NCBI GenBank assembly: GCA_002914845.1
Contig: JXTC01000001.1
Span: 2,152,743 to 2,216,742 of the forward strand
DNA: 64,000 nt
From: Trema orientale
Taxonomy: Eukaryota > Streptophyta > Magnoliopsida > Rosales > Cannabaceae
Reading direction: 5' to 3'
Shown piece after piece: positions 12,243 through 25,230 of the stretch (the stretch's first letter is position 1; the number at the start of each line of letters is the position of its first letter). The translations under genes and the position numbers were made by a program. The notes beneath the pieces are model-generated. The model worked only from the letters and a program-made list of their open reading frames with translations. It was not told the origin of the DNA and made no database searches.

Positions 12243-13742
12243 CTAACATACAATACGTATTAATTATGAGTTGGCTGTCTAATTAGGTTCATGAACTCCA
12301 GTGAGCAACGAAGAATACAAAATTTCCTTGCAAAACTTCAAATAGAACAACTGTGACGCACATACGCAAAATCTTTATATAAAAAAACAAGCCACCGAGC
12401 TCAGCATTATTTATATGGTTTTTGCCATGATTGGCCGCAGAGCTTTCTGCAAAGTACCATTCTAGGTCCCCGAGTTAATATTTTCTTGCAATTAAAGCCT
12501 TTATGTTTTGTTAGTTTGTAAGTTTTTATAATTTTTAAATAGTCACGAATTTCAAAATTCCATGAAATTTATAGTTATCTTCTTTAATTTTTAGGAAAAT
12601 AGTCATTTTTCCGTTAGAAATTAAATTTTTTCTCTTCTTTTTTTTTTGGAAAATAATATGTTAATCTATTATATAAAACTGCCAAAAATAGTTATTTAAG
12701 GAATTTTTTAAAATTAATACATTCTCATGTTACGTGCATCCAAATGCAGATTTTAAAGATAAAATTCTAATGCGCAATCAAATACAATTATTATTGTGGA
12801 ACAAGGAAACTTTTATCTTCAGCTATCTTGAATCTTGAATGACTTTTATATTTTAAAAAAAACCCAAGAGGACTTTTTTCTGATTTACGAGGTTCATTTG
12901 AATTTTCAGAATCCTGCAAGTGAAAGAGTGAAAGCGAAAAACCTGTCTATGAGACTCCGATGGCAGTTACAAAGACAGAAAGATGCAACTTGTCTTATTA
13001 TTCAGCTCAAATCAAATTCTGGGCTTTTCTCCGTTACAAGGAGACGAGATCTCAGAATTATTAGCAGTAGGATGTTACAAAAAAATAATTCTTTTGAAAG
13101 GAAAAAAAAAAAAAAATGATTCAAGAAGACGAATGTTAGGAATTACTAGGATGCAGGCAGAACACACTACATGGTATAAAAGAGCACTCTTGAATCCTAA
13201 GGATTTAGGTGTACAAACTCATAAGCAAAAGCTTATCATACTTCCATGATACATGATGCATAAAAATCGAACACGCAAGAACCAATATGAAACCAGTCCT
13301 TCTGTGCTTCAAACTCTAAACGAACAAGTATTTCTCTACAAGAAAGGCCCTCGAAAGAACAAAATAAAGTTTTGCGAAATAAAGTTTTGCACAAATTTTC
13401 TGCATGCAGTATCTATATAACCAACCATGGAATCGATTATGAAAAGAAGTAAACGCCTCATCTTCCTCAAGAAAGGCTGTCCAGCACCCACCTGGAAATT
13501 CGTTCCATTTCTCTGTAGTTCGTTCTTCGTTGGCCCTTGAACTTTGGTTGCTTCAGGCAGTATGCACTGGGAAAATGTACTTCCACAGCACACGCAACCA
13601 AAATAGCCCAAGTCATAATTGGGCACGTCCTTCTACCTTCTTCCTTGAAGCTGTCAAATTCAAATGAACTTTTGTGAGGTAAACTGAGAGGAAAGAGGCA
13701 GTGAAGTAAAATATTACATAAAGTTTCAAATTTTACAAAAGA
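12243..13742. other. Intergenic DNA, includes one unexplained minus open frame
   Basis: No recognised gene. A minus-strand frame is open for about 85 codons (roughly 13740-13489) and ends at a plausible GT donor. It is discussed as a finding because no family is recognised and it has no good start. It could be a downstream untranslated exon of the EngB gene. Confidence 0.5.
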
Positions 13743-13917
13743 GGAATGCTATATACATTCTTTTTAGCACTCTCTTTTACATTTTCCAATCTCACAGTCT
13801 GACACGTAAATTCCACTATCTAATTTAATATTTTAATAATGTAATAAACTAAGTAAAATCCACATGTCAACCAATGAGATTGAAAGAGTGCAAAAGAGAG
13901 TACAGCTAGCATTCTTA
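13743..13917. mobile_element. MITE, GGAATGCT family, copy 1
   Basis: The left end (GGAATGCTATATACATTC, then AGCACTCTCTTTTAC) is the approximate inverse of the right end (CAAAAGAGAGTACAGCTAGC, then ATTCTT). This gives a TIR of about 45 bp with mismatches around a short AT-rich centre. A related element lies at 33987-34152 inside a PERK intron. Confidence 0.6.
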
Positions 13918-14079
13918 TTTGACAGAATTTGGAAATCCACAAATCAATAATCTTAACATCTTCAATGCTCAAAATTGACTATTGAAAACATCAGTTGCAG
14001 AAATTTTTTGTAGGTCAGCCTATTATAAGAAAGGCATCACAATACTACACCTAATTTAAGATTTTCATCTTGATCTTGA

Positions 14080-16266
14080 CTAGTGCTTGAGCCAATAGTT
14101 CCGTAGTTGAGCCATGTGCAGTAATATCTCATCACGACCCTGATTTGTGACACTGCTGGTCATAATCCATGGGGGAGCTGTCTTGAAGAAGCCATGTACC
14201 AACTCCTGGAAATCATTCACATTCTCTTCCGGTCTTTTGCCTCCATTCTTCTTCTTCTTCCGTTTGTCGCATTTAGTGAAGATTAATGTCATGGGGATCT
14301 GAAACAACATATTTAGACTCAGCAAATCATTTGTCCCAAATGGCAGAGAAAGAACACGGAAGTACAGTCTTATAAGCTCTTTCTCCTCTAGCTCTAAGCC
14401 TAATATATAGCTGTGGCCAACAAGCGGAAATCGAACTAATTTTAATGTACGCTGCTTAACACAATGCTTCCAGTAGGTTAAGCAAATTAAAGTTGCAACT
14501 TGGCCATGTTTTTTTTTCTCATTGCCAAAGCAGAGAGCTTTTGAAAATACCACAAACATTAAAAAAGGTAAAACAACCACTGACGTGAGTATAAAACAAT
14601 TCTATATCTTAAGACTTATCCATTTGGACAAAGGAAAGATACAGATTCAGAGTCATCATTTTATGCCATTTCTTTCTTTTTCTAGCAGGTGAATATTACC
14701 TGATTCTGGCCCAGCCAACTAGCATATTCAAGGTCAATTCTTTTGGCAGGAATGCTAGCATCAATGAGAAGGAATACCGAAACTAATGTTGACCTATTTA
14801 GAAAATAATCTTTAGTAAACTTGGCCCAATCTGTTCGAAGATCCTGTGGTGCGGAAGCATATCTGTTCAATATACACAACATCTCAAGGTCAAGACTTAT
14901 GACCACTGGTTTTAAAATGTCTACCGCAAATGAAAGAAATAAACAGAATCAGTCTCTTTTTTAACTTTTCAGAAGCCAATACATTTGTTCTCCGCTAAAG
15001 TAGATTCTGACAAGGCCATCTTGTAAAATCAAAAGGCTTATAATCCACAAGACACTAGAACCTAGAAATTAGAATCCATATCCGAAGAGGTCTGAAGAAA
15101 AAATTCTCCAAAAAATGACTAGCTATATAACAAACCATTATCAGGGTTACGTTTCAGTAGCTAATAACAAACCATTATCAGAGTTATGTTTGAGTTAAAA
15201 CTTCACTGTTTTATACCAATACGAGGATTACAGAGCAAACAAATACTTTCAGCTTGAAAGTCATACCCATATCCAGGCAAATCCACCAGGTACCAGCTAT
15301 CATTGATCCGAAAATGGTTGATGCATTGTGTCTTGCCTAAGCGAATAAACAAAAATGGATAATTACACGGTTAACACACTACAATCAGAAAGCCTCTATT
15401 GCACAAATTCTAAAACTGAGTAAATTATCTTCATACCAGATAAAGAATTTAAACAGAATGGAACCGCCGGGTTCAACCTTTCAATCCCAACAAAATGAAA
15501 AGTAAACGTTGCAGCAAACCAGATAACCAACTAAACGTCTCAGATTCTCAAAGCAATCAGTCATCACAGCTCAAAATACAGAATACTAACTTAATCAAAC
15601 TAGTAAAAGAAGCAAACCCAACTGAGCTATTCAAGATTACAAACACTAGTTCATTACTGGGTTTCGAAGAATAACTCCAAACTGAGCTATTCAATATATA
15701 TATACACATATATCATATTCATGAGACTGACCAGGCTTCTTTGACGTTAAAGCGAGGCGCTTTCGGCGCACGAGAGAGTTGAGAAGCGAAGACTTGCCGA
15801 CATTGGAGCGGCCAACGAGGGCGAACTCGGGTAAGCCATCGGAGGGGCAGTCCTCAGTCCTGACGCTGCTCTTGACGAACTCGGCTTGCGCCACCTGAGC
15901 GTCCCTGGCGTACCTGCTCAGCACAATGTTGGAGCCCCTCAAGATTCTCGAGCTCAGGCCCGAACCATCGCCGCCGACCGAGACGTCGGTTTCGGGAGGC
16001 ACGAAGAGCTTTTCGAGGGATATTTCGACCTGGGTCTCGAAATCTTGAGGGGTTTCGAGTTGGGTCTCTGGAAAATCTGAGATGGAGACGGGTTCGGAGG
16101 CCGAGAGGGTTGATTTGGGAGGTGAGAGAAGGGTGGAGGTGGAGGTGAGAAAGGGTTTAAGGGCGGTGAGGAGCTTGGGTTTTGGGATGAGGTTGAGATG
16201 GGCGTAGAGTGAAGGTGGTTGAGCGAAGAGGGAAATGGGAGCTTTCGGTAACCGAAGCGAAATCAT
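14080..16266 (-). CDS. EngB/YihA-type GTP-binding protein, organellar
   Basis: TRAFAC-class GTPase of the EngB/YihA family. Bacterial members assist 50S ribosome assembly, and plant homologues act in plastids or mitochondria. Four exons, read on the minus strand: 16266-15732, 15336-15267, 14862-14700 and 14298-14080, all GT-AG and in phase, giving 328 residues. Visible motifs: G1 P-loop GRSNVGKSS at about residue 152, G3 DLPG at about 197-200, G4 TKCD at about 264-267 and G5-like TSS at about 302. The first 120 residues are Ser/Pro/Leu-rich and lack motifs, as expected of a transit peptide plus linker. This is longer than bacterial EngB (about 200). The start is the first ATG in frame with this leader; an in-frame upstream frame also runs through presumed 5' UTR. 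A basic KRKKKK stretch follows G4. It is transcribed divergently from AP-4 beta, a pairing I recall from Arabidopsis (At5g11480/At5g11490). Confidence 0.9.
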
Positions 16267-17524
16267 CTTCTCTCTCTGCTCTCTACACTCTGAGACTCGG
16301 AGCAAGCTGAGGAGCGAAAATCTTTGAAGATCTAAACGACATGTCGTTTTGTCATGGCTGGCTGCCTGACTGTCACGCCCCGCCCAAAATATCTCAACTG
16401 AGATTTTTTTTTTTCCCCCAAAAAATATCTCTATATTTCCTCTAAGCATAAAATACACGCGTAACACGCCTTTCCCCTGAAAAATTAAAAAACGCCTCAT
16501 TGTTTTTCTCTTTCTCGGATAATAAACCTACTAAATTATGAAAATTGGCTACAGAACCTAATTATTATTCTAAATTTTTAATATATACGGTATGTGAATA
16601 GTTACAGTTAAATCATTATTAATAAATTTAATTATTAAATGATGATAAATTATAGAAGAAATTTGATTTTTTATAGTATTTTTTCAAAAAAATTGAAAAA
16701 TTCCGAATTTGAAATTGTTCTGAAAAATTTCGAATTTAATTTTAAAAATACTACTTTTAAAAGTATTTAGAAAATATTTTTTTTTAGTGATTGATGAGAT
16801 ACTTAAGGTAATTAGTCGAGTTACCTTAGGTAACTTGAACGGTTACTTCAAGTAACAGAATTGGTTACTCTAAGTAACCTAACTGGTTACTTCGAGCAGC
16901 ATTGAAAAATAACCATATTTAAAGAAAAAATGATATTTTTCTAAATATTTTTTAAAAATATTATTTTTCTAATAATACTTTTAAAAAGTAATATTTTTTT
17001 AAACCAATCCGGAATTTTTCGAAAAAATCAGTGCATCCGGAATTATTCAATTTTAAGTACCTTGGATCCGGAATTTTGTAAATAACCCTAAATTATATGA
17101 CACATAATTTGCTAAACTTTTTAGATCTTAGCATTAATCTTTTGTTATTATTATTTTTTTGAGGAAAAGACCATAAAACTAGTTTTTATTTACGGTGAGA
17201 AGGAAAAAACTTATCCACCAAACAATCCATGTCGTTGTTGACTAAACTATGTCGTTTCGCAGACTCCACCGTATAATGATCATGTGCTTGCACATTATTA
17301 CAGCCAATCACATGTAGCCACGTCCGGACGATCTCGGAGTGAGACGTCTCAACAGAGGGGTAAGTTAGTCATTCCAATCAACTCTGATTATCGGGTTAAC
17401 AGAAGAAGACCAACTCGGACTCTTCTCTGTTAGACGCTCGCCCTCGAGCTCGACTAGATCTCCGATCTCATCGTTACGGTGTCGTCTCAAGAGATTCCGT
17501 ACACAGTCGGAATTCTGATCGGCC
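16267..17524. promoter_or_regulatory. Divergent intergenic region of EngB and AP-4 beta
   Basis: This 1.26-kb gap separates two start codons that face away from each other, so it must hold both 5' UTRs and promoters. Its middle is occupied by an inverted-repeat element (16735-17010). The part nearest AP-4 beta (17270-17400) is less AT-rich and has ACGT-core words ('gccacgtccgg', 'gagacgtctc'). No specific factor site can be assigned. Confidence 0.5.
16735..17010. repeat. Inverted-repeat element with palindromic GTTACTT core
   Basis: The arms carry AT-rich modules (AAAATACTACTTTTAAAAG on the left; ATTTTTCTAAATA then TTTTTAAAAATATTA on the right) shared with 1024-1235 and 48080-48280. The core (about 16797-16900) is a run of short inverted words, GTTACTT paired with AAGTAAC, repeated about four times with 6-8 bp spacers such as AGAATTG and CTAACTG. 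Each pair can form a small hairpin. It is non-coding. Confidence 0.55.
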
Positions 17525-20500
17525 ATGGCTCCTCCGGCTCAATCGCAGCGATCTCCGTCTCCGTCTCAACCTTCGGGGTAAGAGAAAATCGATCTCTCAA
17601 ACCCTAAGAAACTGACTGTTCTACTGTTACAAAGTCTTTTAGTATTTCGTTTTCTTGCGTTTTTTCTCGGATCCCAAACAGTAGGCAACCTTCATGCGTT
17701 GATTATCTAAATGCGAATTATCATTTTCCATACCATTCAGTTTTAGTGAAGTGATGATTAAGATTCGTTTGAATTTGATATATTTTGCGTATTTTCTCTT
17801 TCTACTTTCTCGGCATCCAAACACAACTTAATGGATACTCATTGATGATTCTTTGTATTACTTGCTGCTTTGATGTACCATGTACTACATTTTTGAAGAA
17901 TTTCGGTTTGAACTGATTGTAGCGGTTGTTTCCTGCATTTGATCGTAATCAGTGGATATTAACTCAAAATTTACTTCTCAATTAGGAAAAGCGAAGTGTC
18001 CGATCTCAAATTACAGCTCCGGCAGCTAGCTGGAAGCCGAGCACCGGGAGTTGATGATTCGAAGCGAGAACTTTTCAAGAAGGTCATATCTTACATGACA
18101 ATTGGTATTGATGTCTCATCTCTTTTTGGAGAAATTGTGATGTGTTCGGCTGCATCAGATATTGTTTTAAAGAAAATGTGTTATCTCTATGTTGGCAACT
18201 ATGCGAAGGTCAATCCTGATCTCGCACTTTTGACAATCAATTTTCTTCAAAGAGATTGCAAGGACGAAGACCCGATGATTCGTGGGCTTGCGTTGAGGAG
18301 TTTGTGTTCACTGCGAGTGGCGAATCTGGTGGAGTATTTGGTCGGGCCCTTAGGATCGGGTTTGAAGGATAGTAATAGTTATGTAAGGATTGTTGCAGTC
18401 ATGGGGGTGCTGAAATTGTATCATATCTCAGCTTCAACATGTATTGATGCAGATTTTCCAGCGGTTCTTAAGCATTTGCTGCTTAATGATCCAGATACCC
18501 AGGTGTGAGGCTATCCCGGTTGTTAATTTCATTTACCTTGCTAACCCCTTTACTGAGAAGAATGGGTGCTCTATTTTATAGGATTAATTGGTGGAAAAGA
18601 AAGAAAATAGATTTTCAATGCTACACTAGAATTTTTTCCTATCTTTTGGGTGGTAAAAAGTGACAACCTGAATTGATGCTGATGATTCATAATATGTATT
18701 GCTAAGTTGATTTTCTTTTTCATTTTTCAAGGTTTCTGAGTTAAAAAGTTTTGGTACTTTATCTATGGCTTAGATAATTGGTTGTGAGTTTACATCAAAC
18801 TTAGTTCTGTAATCTTATTAAAGCATATTCTTGCAAGACAATAGGATATCGATAAAATACTGGAGAATGCAAGCAGAAATACGCTGCTTGTGTGTAATTT
18901 TTTTTTCCTCAAGTATTTTTCACCTTCATGTATTTTCTGTTAATAACGTATCAAGCAAAATTCTGAAAATCTTCAACTGGTCTCTTTTTTCTTCTACTAG
19001 ACCAGGGAATTTTTTTCCTTTCTGAAAAGCATTATTATTTCTCTTCACGTATAGTTAGGACCATGTAACAAAACATTTCAAGGTCAAAAGAAAGTTCAAT
19101 GTTGTAGTTATATTTTTTCGTTTATTATGCTATTATCAGTCTATTTTCTACATTTTTTTTCCCTTAGCAATATTTTATATTTTGCATTGAAACTGGTTTC
19201 TTTTATCTACTGCTGACCAGATGACTTAGAAAAAAGGTTACTCTGTCAATCTAATTGTCTTTCATATTTGCATCATCAGGTAGTCGCAAATTGTCTGTCT
19301 GCCCTACAAGAGATTTGGAGCTTAGAGGCGACCACCTCCGAGGAAGCATCCAGAGAGAGGGAAACTTTGCTTAGCAAGCCAATTGTTTACTACCTTTTGA
19401 ATCGGTATCATATTTCTTTATTATACAGATATAATTCTAGCTATGCTTAGCTATATTGTTGTTCTTATGGTAGTCTTTAAGCTCATTATGAAATTTCTGT
19501 TATGTTGAGTTGTGGAAGAGTATTTGGACAAGGTGCTTTGTGTTTATTAGGCTGTCACATTTGGATAAACTCATCATATCACTTCACTATTAGGGAGCCA
19601 TCATGATTCATGGCATGCATTTGTTTGCAGGTAAATAAGTTGACAGGCATATTTAAGGGATTTATTTTATTTTGTCTGACAAGGAAAAATAAGGAATGAA
19701 ACTTGGTGTGGGTGCAATTTCTTGATGCTTCCGTTAAATTTGAAATCCCAAATGGTGAAAAGTGTGCATGCTACATTAGCAGCCAATGTTTACTATGTTA
19801 CTGAGTTGAATCTAACCTGTCACTAAGTTTTGAATTGCATTATGGATCTGATCCTGGTAATCACATTCTAAATGTCTCAAACTTACTTTACTATTTGCAT
19901 CACATACAGAATCAAGGAATTTAGCGAATGGGCACAATGTCTTGTACTCGATCTGGTTGCTAAATACGTACCTTCGGATAGCAATGACATATTTGACATC
20001 ATGAATCTTCTTGAAGATAGACTTCAGCATGCGAATGGTGCTGTTGTCTTGGCAAGTACCAAAGTATTTCTACAATTGACTTTGTCCATGACTGATGTTC
20101 ATCAACAGGTACCTATATAAAATTTTTCTCTTTTTCATATCTTTGATTTTAGAAAGTAATAATTTATGTCCTAGCTTTGTTTTACTACTGAAACCCCCTG
20201 AATAGGCCTAACCATGGATATTCTATGGTGAATGCAAAAACAACAACTAAGCTGGATTTTTCTTATTTTCATTAGATGTGAAAAGCCCTTGTTGAATAAC
20301 TAGCTGAGAAAAACATTTATGGGTGTGGACATGATTTCAGGGGAAGATATTTTACCATGTGCCTTCATGGTTGGTTTGATGTTACCCTAGTTGAAGTGTT
20401 ATTTTGGTGATTTGCCTGAGTCTTGCGTTACCCAGATTAATTTAATGAAAATAACAGGTGTTTTAATGAAAATATCTATTGGTTAGGTATATGAACGCAT

Positions 20501-23500
20501 TAAAGCCCCTCTCCTAACTCTAGTGAGTTCAGGAAGTCCAGAGCAATCTTATGCAGTTCTGAGCCACCTGCATCTCTTGGTGATACGTGCGCCATATATA
20601 TTTTCCTCAGACTACAAACACTTCTATTGCCAGTACAATGAGCCATCTTATGTCAAAAAGTTGAAGCTTGAAATGCTGACTGCAGTAGCAAATGAGAGTA
20701 ACACTTATGAAATTGGTAAGCAAACACCATCGGGATGACATGTAGAATTTGCGTCGTATTATGTTTGTTAACGGATTCTCTTGTTACAGACTCATAGGTG
20801 CTGTTATTCTTTTTTACTTTTTGACACACGCTAATCCATGACCTTCTTGAGTCCATTACAGTGACGGAATTATGTGAATATGCTGCAAATGTTGACATTC
20901 CCATTGCAAGAGAGTCAATTCGTGCAGTTGGGAAAATAGCTCTGCAGCAGTATGATGTGAACGCAATTGTTGATCGGCTTCTTCAGTTTCTGGAGATGGA
21001 AAAGGACTATGTGACTGCTGAAGCTTTGGTAAATGCCATGACTGTTAGATACTGGATTTAAAACTACAGTCTGCTATTTTGTGAAACATTTGCTCAATGT
21101 TACTGAACTTAAATTGGTACCTTTTAAAGGAAAAAAGAAAGGAAGAAGGAAAGAGAATTACAAATATCATGATTGTTTTCCCATACAATAGGTAGCCAGA
21201 TTGTAATCAGTTTGGAGTTTCTCTATGCAGGTCCTCGTAAAAGATTTGCTTAGGAAATATCCACAATGGAGTCATGATTGTATTGCAGTTGTTGGAAACA
21301 TCAGCTGCAAAAATATTCAAGAACCCAAGGCCAAGGCAGCTCTTATATGGATGTTGGGAGAATATTCTCAGGACATGCACGATGCACCTTATATTTTAGA
21401 GGGTTTAATTGAAAATTGGGATGATGAGCATTCTGCTGAGGTATTTAAGCTGCTTCTGGCCTCTTTTAGCTTTGTGATTATGTTCGACTTGGAATACATT
21501 TTACTCATTTACCTTTTTGTTTGTTTAACCATTGTTCCTTGATTCATAGCTATACTATACAGTTTACTCATTCAATGTACTTAGTTCGTGTATGATTGTT
21601 TCATTGTAATTGCACAGGTTCGCTTACATCTTCTAACAGCTGTAATGAAGTGCTTTTTCAAGAGGCCACCCGAGACTCAGAAAGCCTTGGGAGCTGCATT
21701 GGCTGCAGGGCTTGCTGATTTTCACCAGGTACATGTTGATCTATATGACGTTTTCTCCATATTATGTTATTGACTTCCAGTTATTATTATTCATGTTTTT
21801 TGGGATTATTTGTCTGGGGTTATGTTCAATGAAAGTTTTAATTGTTTGCAGGATGTTCATGATAGGGCTTTATTCTACTACAGGCTTTTACAGTACAATG
21901 TAACAGTAGCAGAACGTGTGGTGAACCCTCCGAAGCAAGCTGTTTCTGTCTTTGCTGATACTCAGAGCAGTGAAATAAAAGATCGCATATTTGATGAATT
22001 TAACAGTTTGTCTGTTGTTTACCAGAAGGTAAGTGCAATTTTCTTCACTTAAATTATTTAGGATCTTAAATATTTATAAATTTGGTGCGTACAGGATAGT
22101 TGACCCTTTTCAGTTATTTTGGTAACAGAGGTGTTCTAATAAGGTGTAGTAGTGTCATCATCTTGTTTCTGATTGTGTTTACCACATGCAGATTAGTCTG
22201 TATGTCTTGTCTATGAAGAAATAACCATGCATCCTTTTCTTAACCGGCTTCTACGAGTGAAAATTGTTCTGTTGTTTTTAGCTACTGAATTTTTTGGAGG
22301 TTGCAGTAGAGACCTTGGGATCTTCAGGTTGAAGTACTGATGAATACTTTTTTGTACTGGTGACTTTCTCAATGAAGTAATGAACTAGCTCTGTATCCAA
22401 CAAAGCTGTTTCTTCCCATAATTCACTATAGCCCGGTGTCCGAATCTAATAAGTTATTTTTCTTATATACTTAGATACAGTTTGTTGGAGTAAATAATTA
22501 CAAGGAAGCCTAGGTTCTAAAGTCTATCCAACTTGTCATTTACGTGATTGTTGTGTCAGGCTGATTTATTCTTCTATCGGGTGTATGGTTGATACAAATT
22601 AGGAATTTGTTTCTACTCATGAACAGTCTAAGACACCTCAACGTCTGTTGTATTCACACTTAAGATACATACACATATCACATGGTTTTTGGGCTGGTTT
22701 AGAATATATCAAGAAACTTGTTCGAAATGGGATAAAAATGGAATGATGTATTTGGATATTTGCAGCCCTCTTATATGTTCACCGACAAGGAACACCGAGG
22801 TCTATTTGAGTTTTCAGATGAGCTAGCAAATTTATCTATTGGGGCAGAACTTGCAGATACTGGTGTTCCAGGGCACAGTGTTGAGGCAAATGACAAAGAC
22901 CTCCTCCTTAGTAACTCTAACTCAGAGAAGGAAGAAACTCGAGGTCCCAGTAATTATGATGCATATAGTGCTCCGTCATATGATAGTTCATTGGTGTCCA
23001 TTGCTGCTTCACAAACACAGTCAGACTTGATAAGTTCAAGCACCACTGTGCCAGGGAATGCACCACATTCCAGCTTTGATATTGATGATCTACTTGGTCT
23101 AGCTGTATCAGTAACACCTTCACCTGCACCAGCACCTTCACCACCTCTGAAGCTCAACCCGAAAGCTGTTCTAGATGCAAACGCTTTTCAGCAAAAATGG
23201 CGCCAACTGCCTATATCTTTGACACAGGTATACACGCTTGTTCTTGTGTTGTTTCTACTGATCGAAGAACTTTTCTTTATTGCCTTTTCTGTTGAACGTT
23301 GCGAAGTAAATATTTCTGCTTTCCTTTTCCTTTTGCATTTGCATTTTCTGAACCACTGAGTCTCCACTTGGGAAACTCCTTGGTTCTTAGTCGATTGATT
23401 GTCTCTTTGATGACCATGTCCTTTTGGTTTAATACGAACAAGAAGATATATCATATGCCACATTAATGTCTGCGTTATATGTTGTTGATAAGTCACGTAA

Positions 23501-23806
23501 TATTATCTGGAGCAGGAGTATTCCTTAAGCCCTCAGGGAGTCGGAGCTTTGACAACCCCTCAAACACTCCTTCGGCACATGCAAAGCCATTCCATCCACT
23601 GTATTGCCTCCGGCGGCCAATCCCCTAACTTCAAGTTCTTCTTCTTCGCACAGAAGGCAGAAGAATCATCTAACTTTCTTGTCGAGTGTATAATCAGCAC
23701 ATCATCTTCCAAAGCTCAACTTAAGATCAAAGCCGATGACCAAAGTGCATCTCAGGAATTTTCGTCCTTCTTCCAATCAGCTCTGTCCAAATTTGGTTTG
23801 CCATGA
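17525..23806 (+). CDS. AP4B: AP-4 complex beta subunit (beta-adaptin-like)
   Basis: Large subunit of the AP-4 adaptor, a trans-Golgi cargo-sorting coat that in Arabidopsis contributes to vacuolar sorting. Eleven exons: 17525-17577, 17986-18502, 19280-19404, 19910-20108, 20487-20715, 20862-21028, 21231-21440, 21618-21728, 21852-22028, 22766-23227 and 23516-23806. All junctions are GT-AG and phases join to 846 residues, close to the Arabidopsis protein as I recall it. The N-terminal trunk (about residues 20-590) is a helical-repeat adaptin domain with the family phrase FLQRDCKDEDPMIRGLALRS. A Ser/Asp/Pro-rich hinge follows (about 610-700, with PSPAPAPSPP). The C-terminal exons form the ear/appendage domain ending SKFGLP. 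The fit to AP-4 beta rather than AP-1/2 beta rests on overall resemblance and on the EngB neighbour. The first exon encodes a short Ser/Pro-rich lead of 17 residues. Confidence 0.93.
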
Positions 23807-23871
23807 TCATATTCAAAATGATCTCTTACAAACTCAGAGATAAGTATCCTTCGGAGTTTTTTGATAAATTA

Positions 23872-23941
23872 ATTCCCTTTCTCTACAGCTGATGTGGAAA
23901 ATCAAGATTCCCTTTCTCTACAGCTGATGTGGAAAATCAAG
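23872..23941. repeat. 35-bp perfect tandem duplication in AP-4 beta 3' UTR
   Basis: The unit 23872-23906 ('attccctttctctacagc' then 'tgatgtggaaaatcaag') is repeated exactly at 23907-23941, 66 bp after the stop codon. It therefore probably lies in the 3' untranslated region. A T-run follows at about 23970. Confidence 0.9.
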
Positions 23942-24971
23942 ATAAGCAAGATGCCTAAACCATAGACACATCTTTTTTTTTTTTTTTTTTTAATAGCTGT
24001 AGATCTGTGTACAATAAGGTATGTAGATGAGGGTTCCATTTTTTTCTTTCACATTTTGAAGTTGTGTAATATCAACTAATATGCATCTGTCTCAACGTCA
24101 GCACTTGATGATTCATGTTGAATCGTGAGTTCAACCATTTAAATTGTAGACAAATCCCCACTTTTGCTATAGTTTCCACAAAACGGCATGGTCTGCCGGA
24201 TGAGTCGAGTTTTCCTGTGCTAGTAACTTCTTTAAATTGAATCCTTTGTTATTGGAAAGTTGATTGGTTTTGGTGGTGTGTTGTTTGTGTATTTTGGCCC
24301 AAGTTGTTTACTAATTAAAGCAATTTTGTAAACATTAACTTTGAAGAATTAATTTGGCAAATTTTAATTACGCAATACGAAGTCTTAATTCTCCAAGGGG
24401 ACGTGGTATTAAGTTATCTAAAGAAGAATCCACGGTACTCTTCAAATGTCAATGAAAGAGGGACAAAAAACCTTCACACAAAGGCCCTTGAAAGATCCAT
24501 CCAAGATTGCAGGTATATTAATTTTTCTATTTATTATTCGAAATAAATAAATTTAAAAACTGATTGTCGTTGTTGTTGTAACAGTGAGATGAGTTCTGCT
24601 GTTGTTGCAACAGTTAATTGTATTGTTGCTGTTGCAACATTAAAGTATTAAACGTGTGCTATTGGCAAAACAATTACAATAATAAAATTAAAAGAAAATA
24701 AATGACATTAGAGATTTTTACATGATTCGGCTTACATCGGCATGTTCAAGATCAGAAGTTCCTCAAGGAGAACGTCAAAGAAAACAAACATACATGGATG
24801 CATAAGTTCTTCAAGCAGAATGTTAAAGGGAACAAACACGTGTAGATATAGATGTTTGTGTGGGAATGTCAACACATAGCAAGAAGATATATCATTCTTA
24901 CTTATTATGATAATATATATTTTTACTTGTTACTTGTTACTATAACGTAGATTTCAATTTTTATTTTACAG
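23942..24971. other. AP-4 beta downstream region and intergenic DNA
   Basis: Probably the end of the AP-4 beta 3' UTR followed by intergenic sequence. A TTG-rich patch lies at 24565-24645. Two similar phrases near 24745-24785 and 24800-24840 ('agttcctcaaggagaacgtc' versus 'agttcttcaagcagaatgtt') form a degenerate direct repeat, possibly from a retroelement LTR. No gene seen. Confidence 0.5.
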
Positions 24972-25230
24972 AACCGACCTTGCAAACTTTCAGTGGGATC
25001 TCGTGATAATATTGTTGCTATAAGACATGTACAAGACTTAGTAGATGAAACACTCCTTCATGGGAAAGAGATTGGGGAGAGTAACTATCACATATTGATA
25101 GAAATAGTACTTAACCACAATACTTCTCTTCCAATTCCAAATCCAAATGACCCTGACACGTCAAATATTGGTCTAGCACTTAGATCACATGTTATATGGT
25201 CCAAATTTCTTGTCATTTTTGACAATGATC
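24972..25230 (+). pseudogene. CACTA (En/Spm)-type transposon domain fragment
   Basis: After an acceptor-like TTTACAG, an open frame reads NRPCKLSVGSRDNIVAIRHV, then LLHGKEIGE, SLPIPNP, LALRSHVIWSK and FLVIFDNDP. It ends at a consensus donor (GTAAGT at 25231). The phrase C-K-L-S-V-G-S-R-D-N-I-V-A, followed by HG and a P-x-P patch before a W-x-K tail, is what I recall of a domain common in plant CACTA transposon proteins (DUF8039-like). No transposase core or terminal repeats are nearby, so this is an exon-sized relic. Domain identity is from memory. Confidence 0.45.

Noticed and set aside
15886-16080. Plus-strand frame opposite EngB exon 1
   Set aside because: Shadow of the EngB coding sequence in a GC-richer exon.
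22839-23496. Several frames on both strands over AP-4 beta exon 10 and its following intron
   Set aside because: Shadows of the hinge-coding exon; the exon reading frame joins its neighbours in phase.
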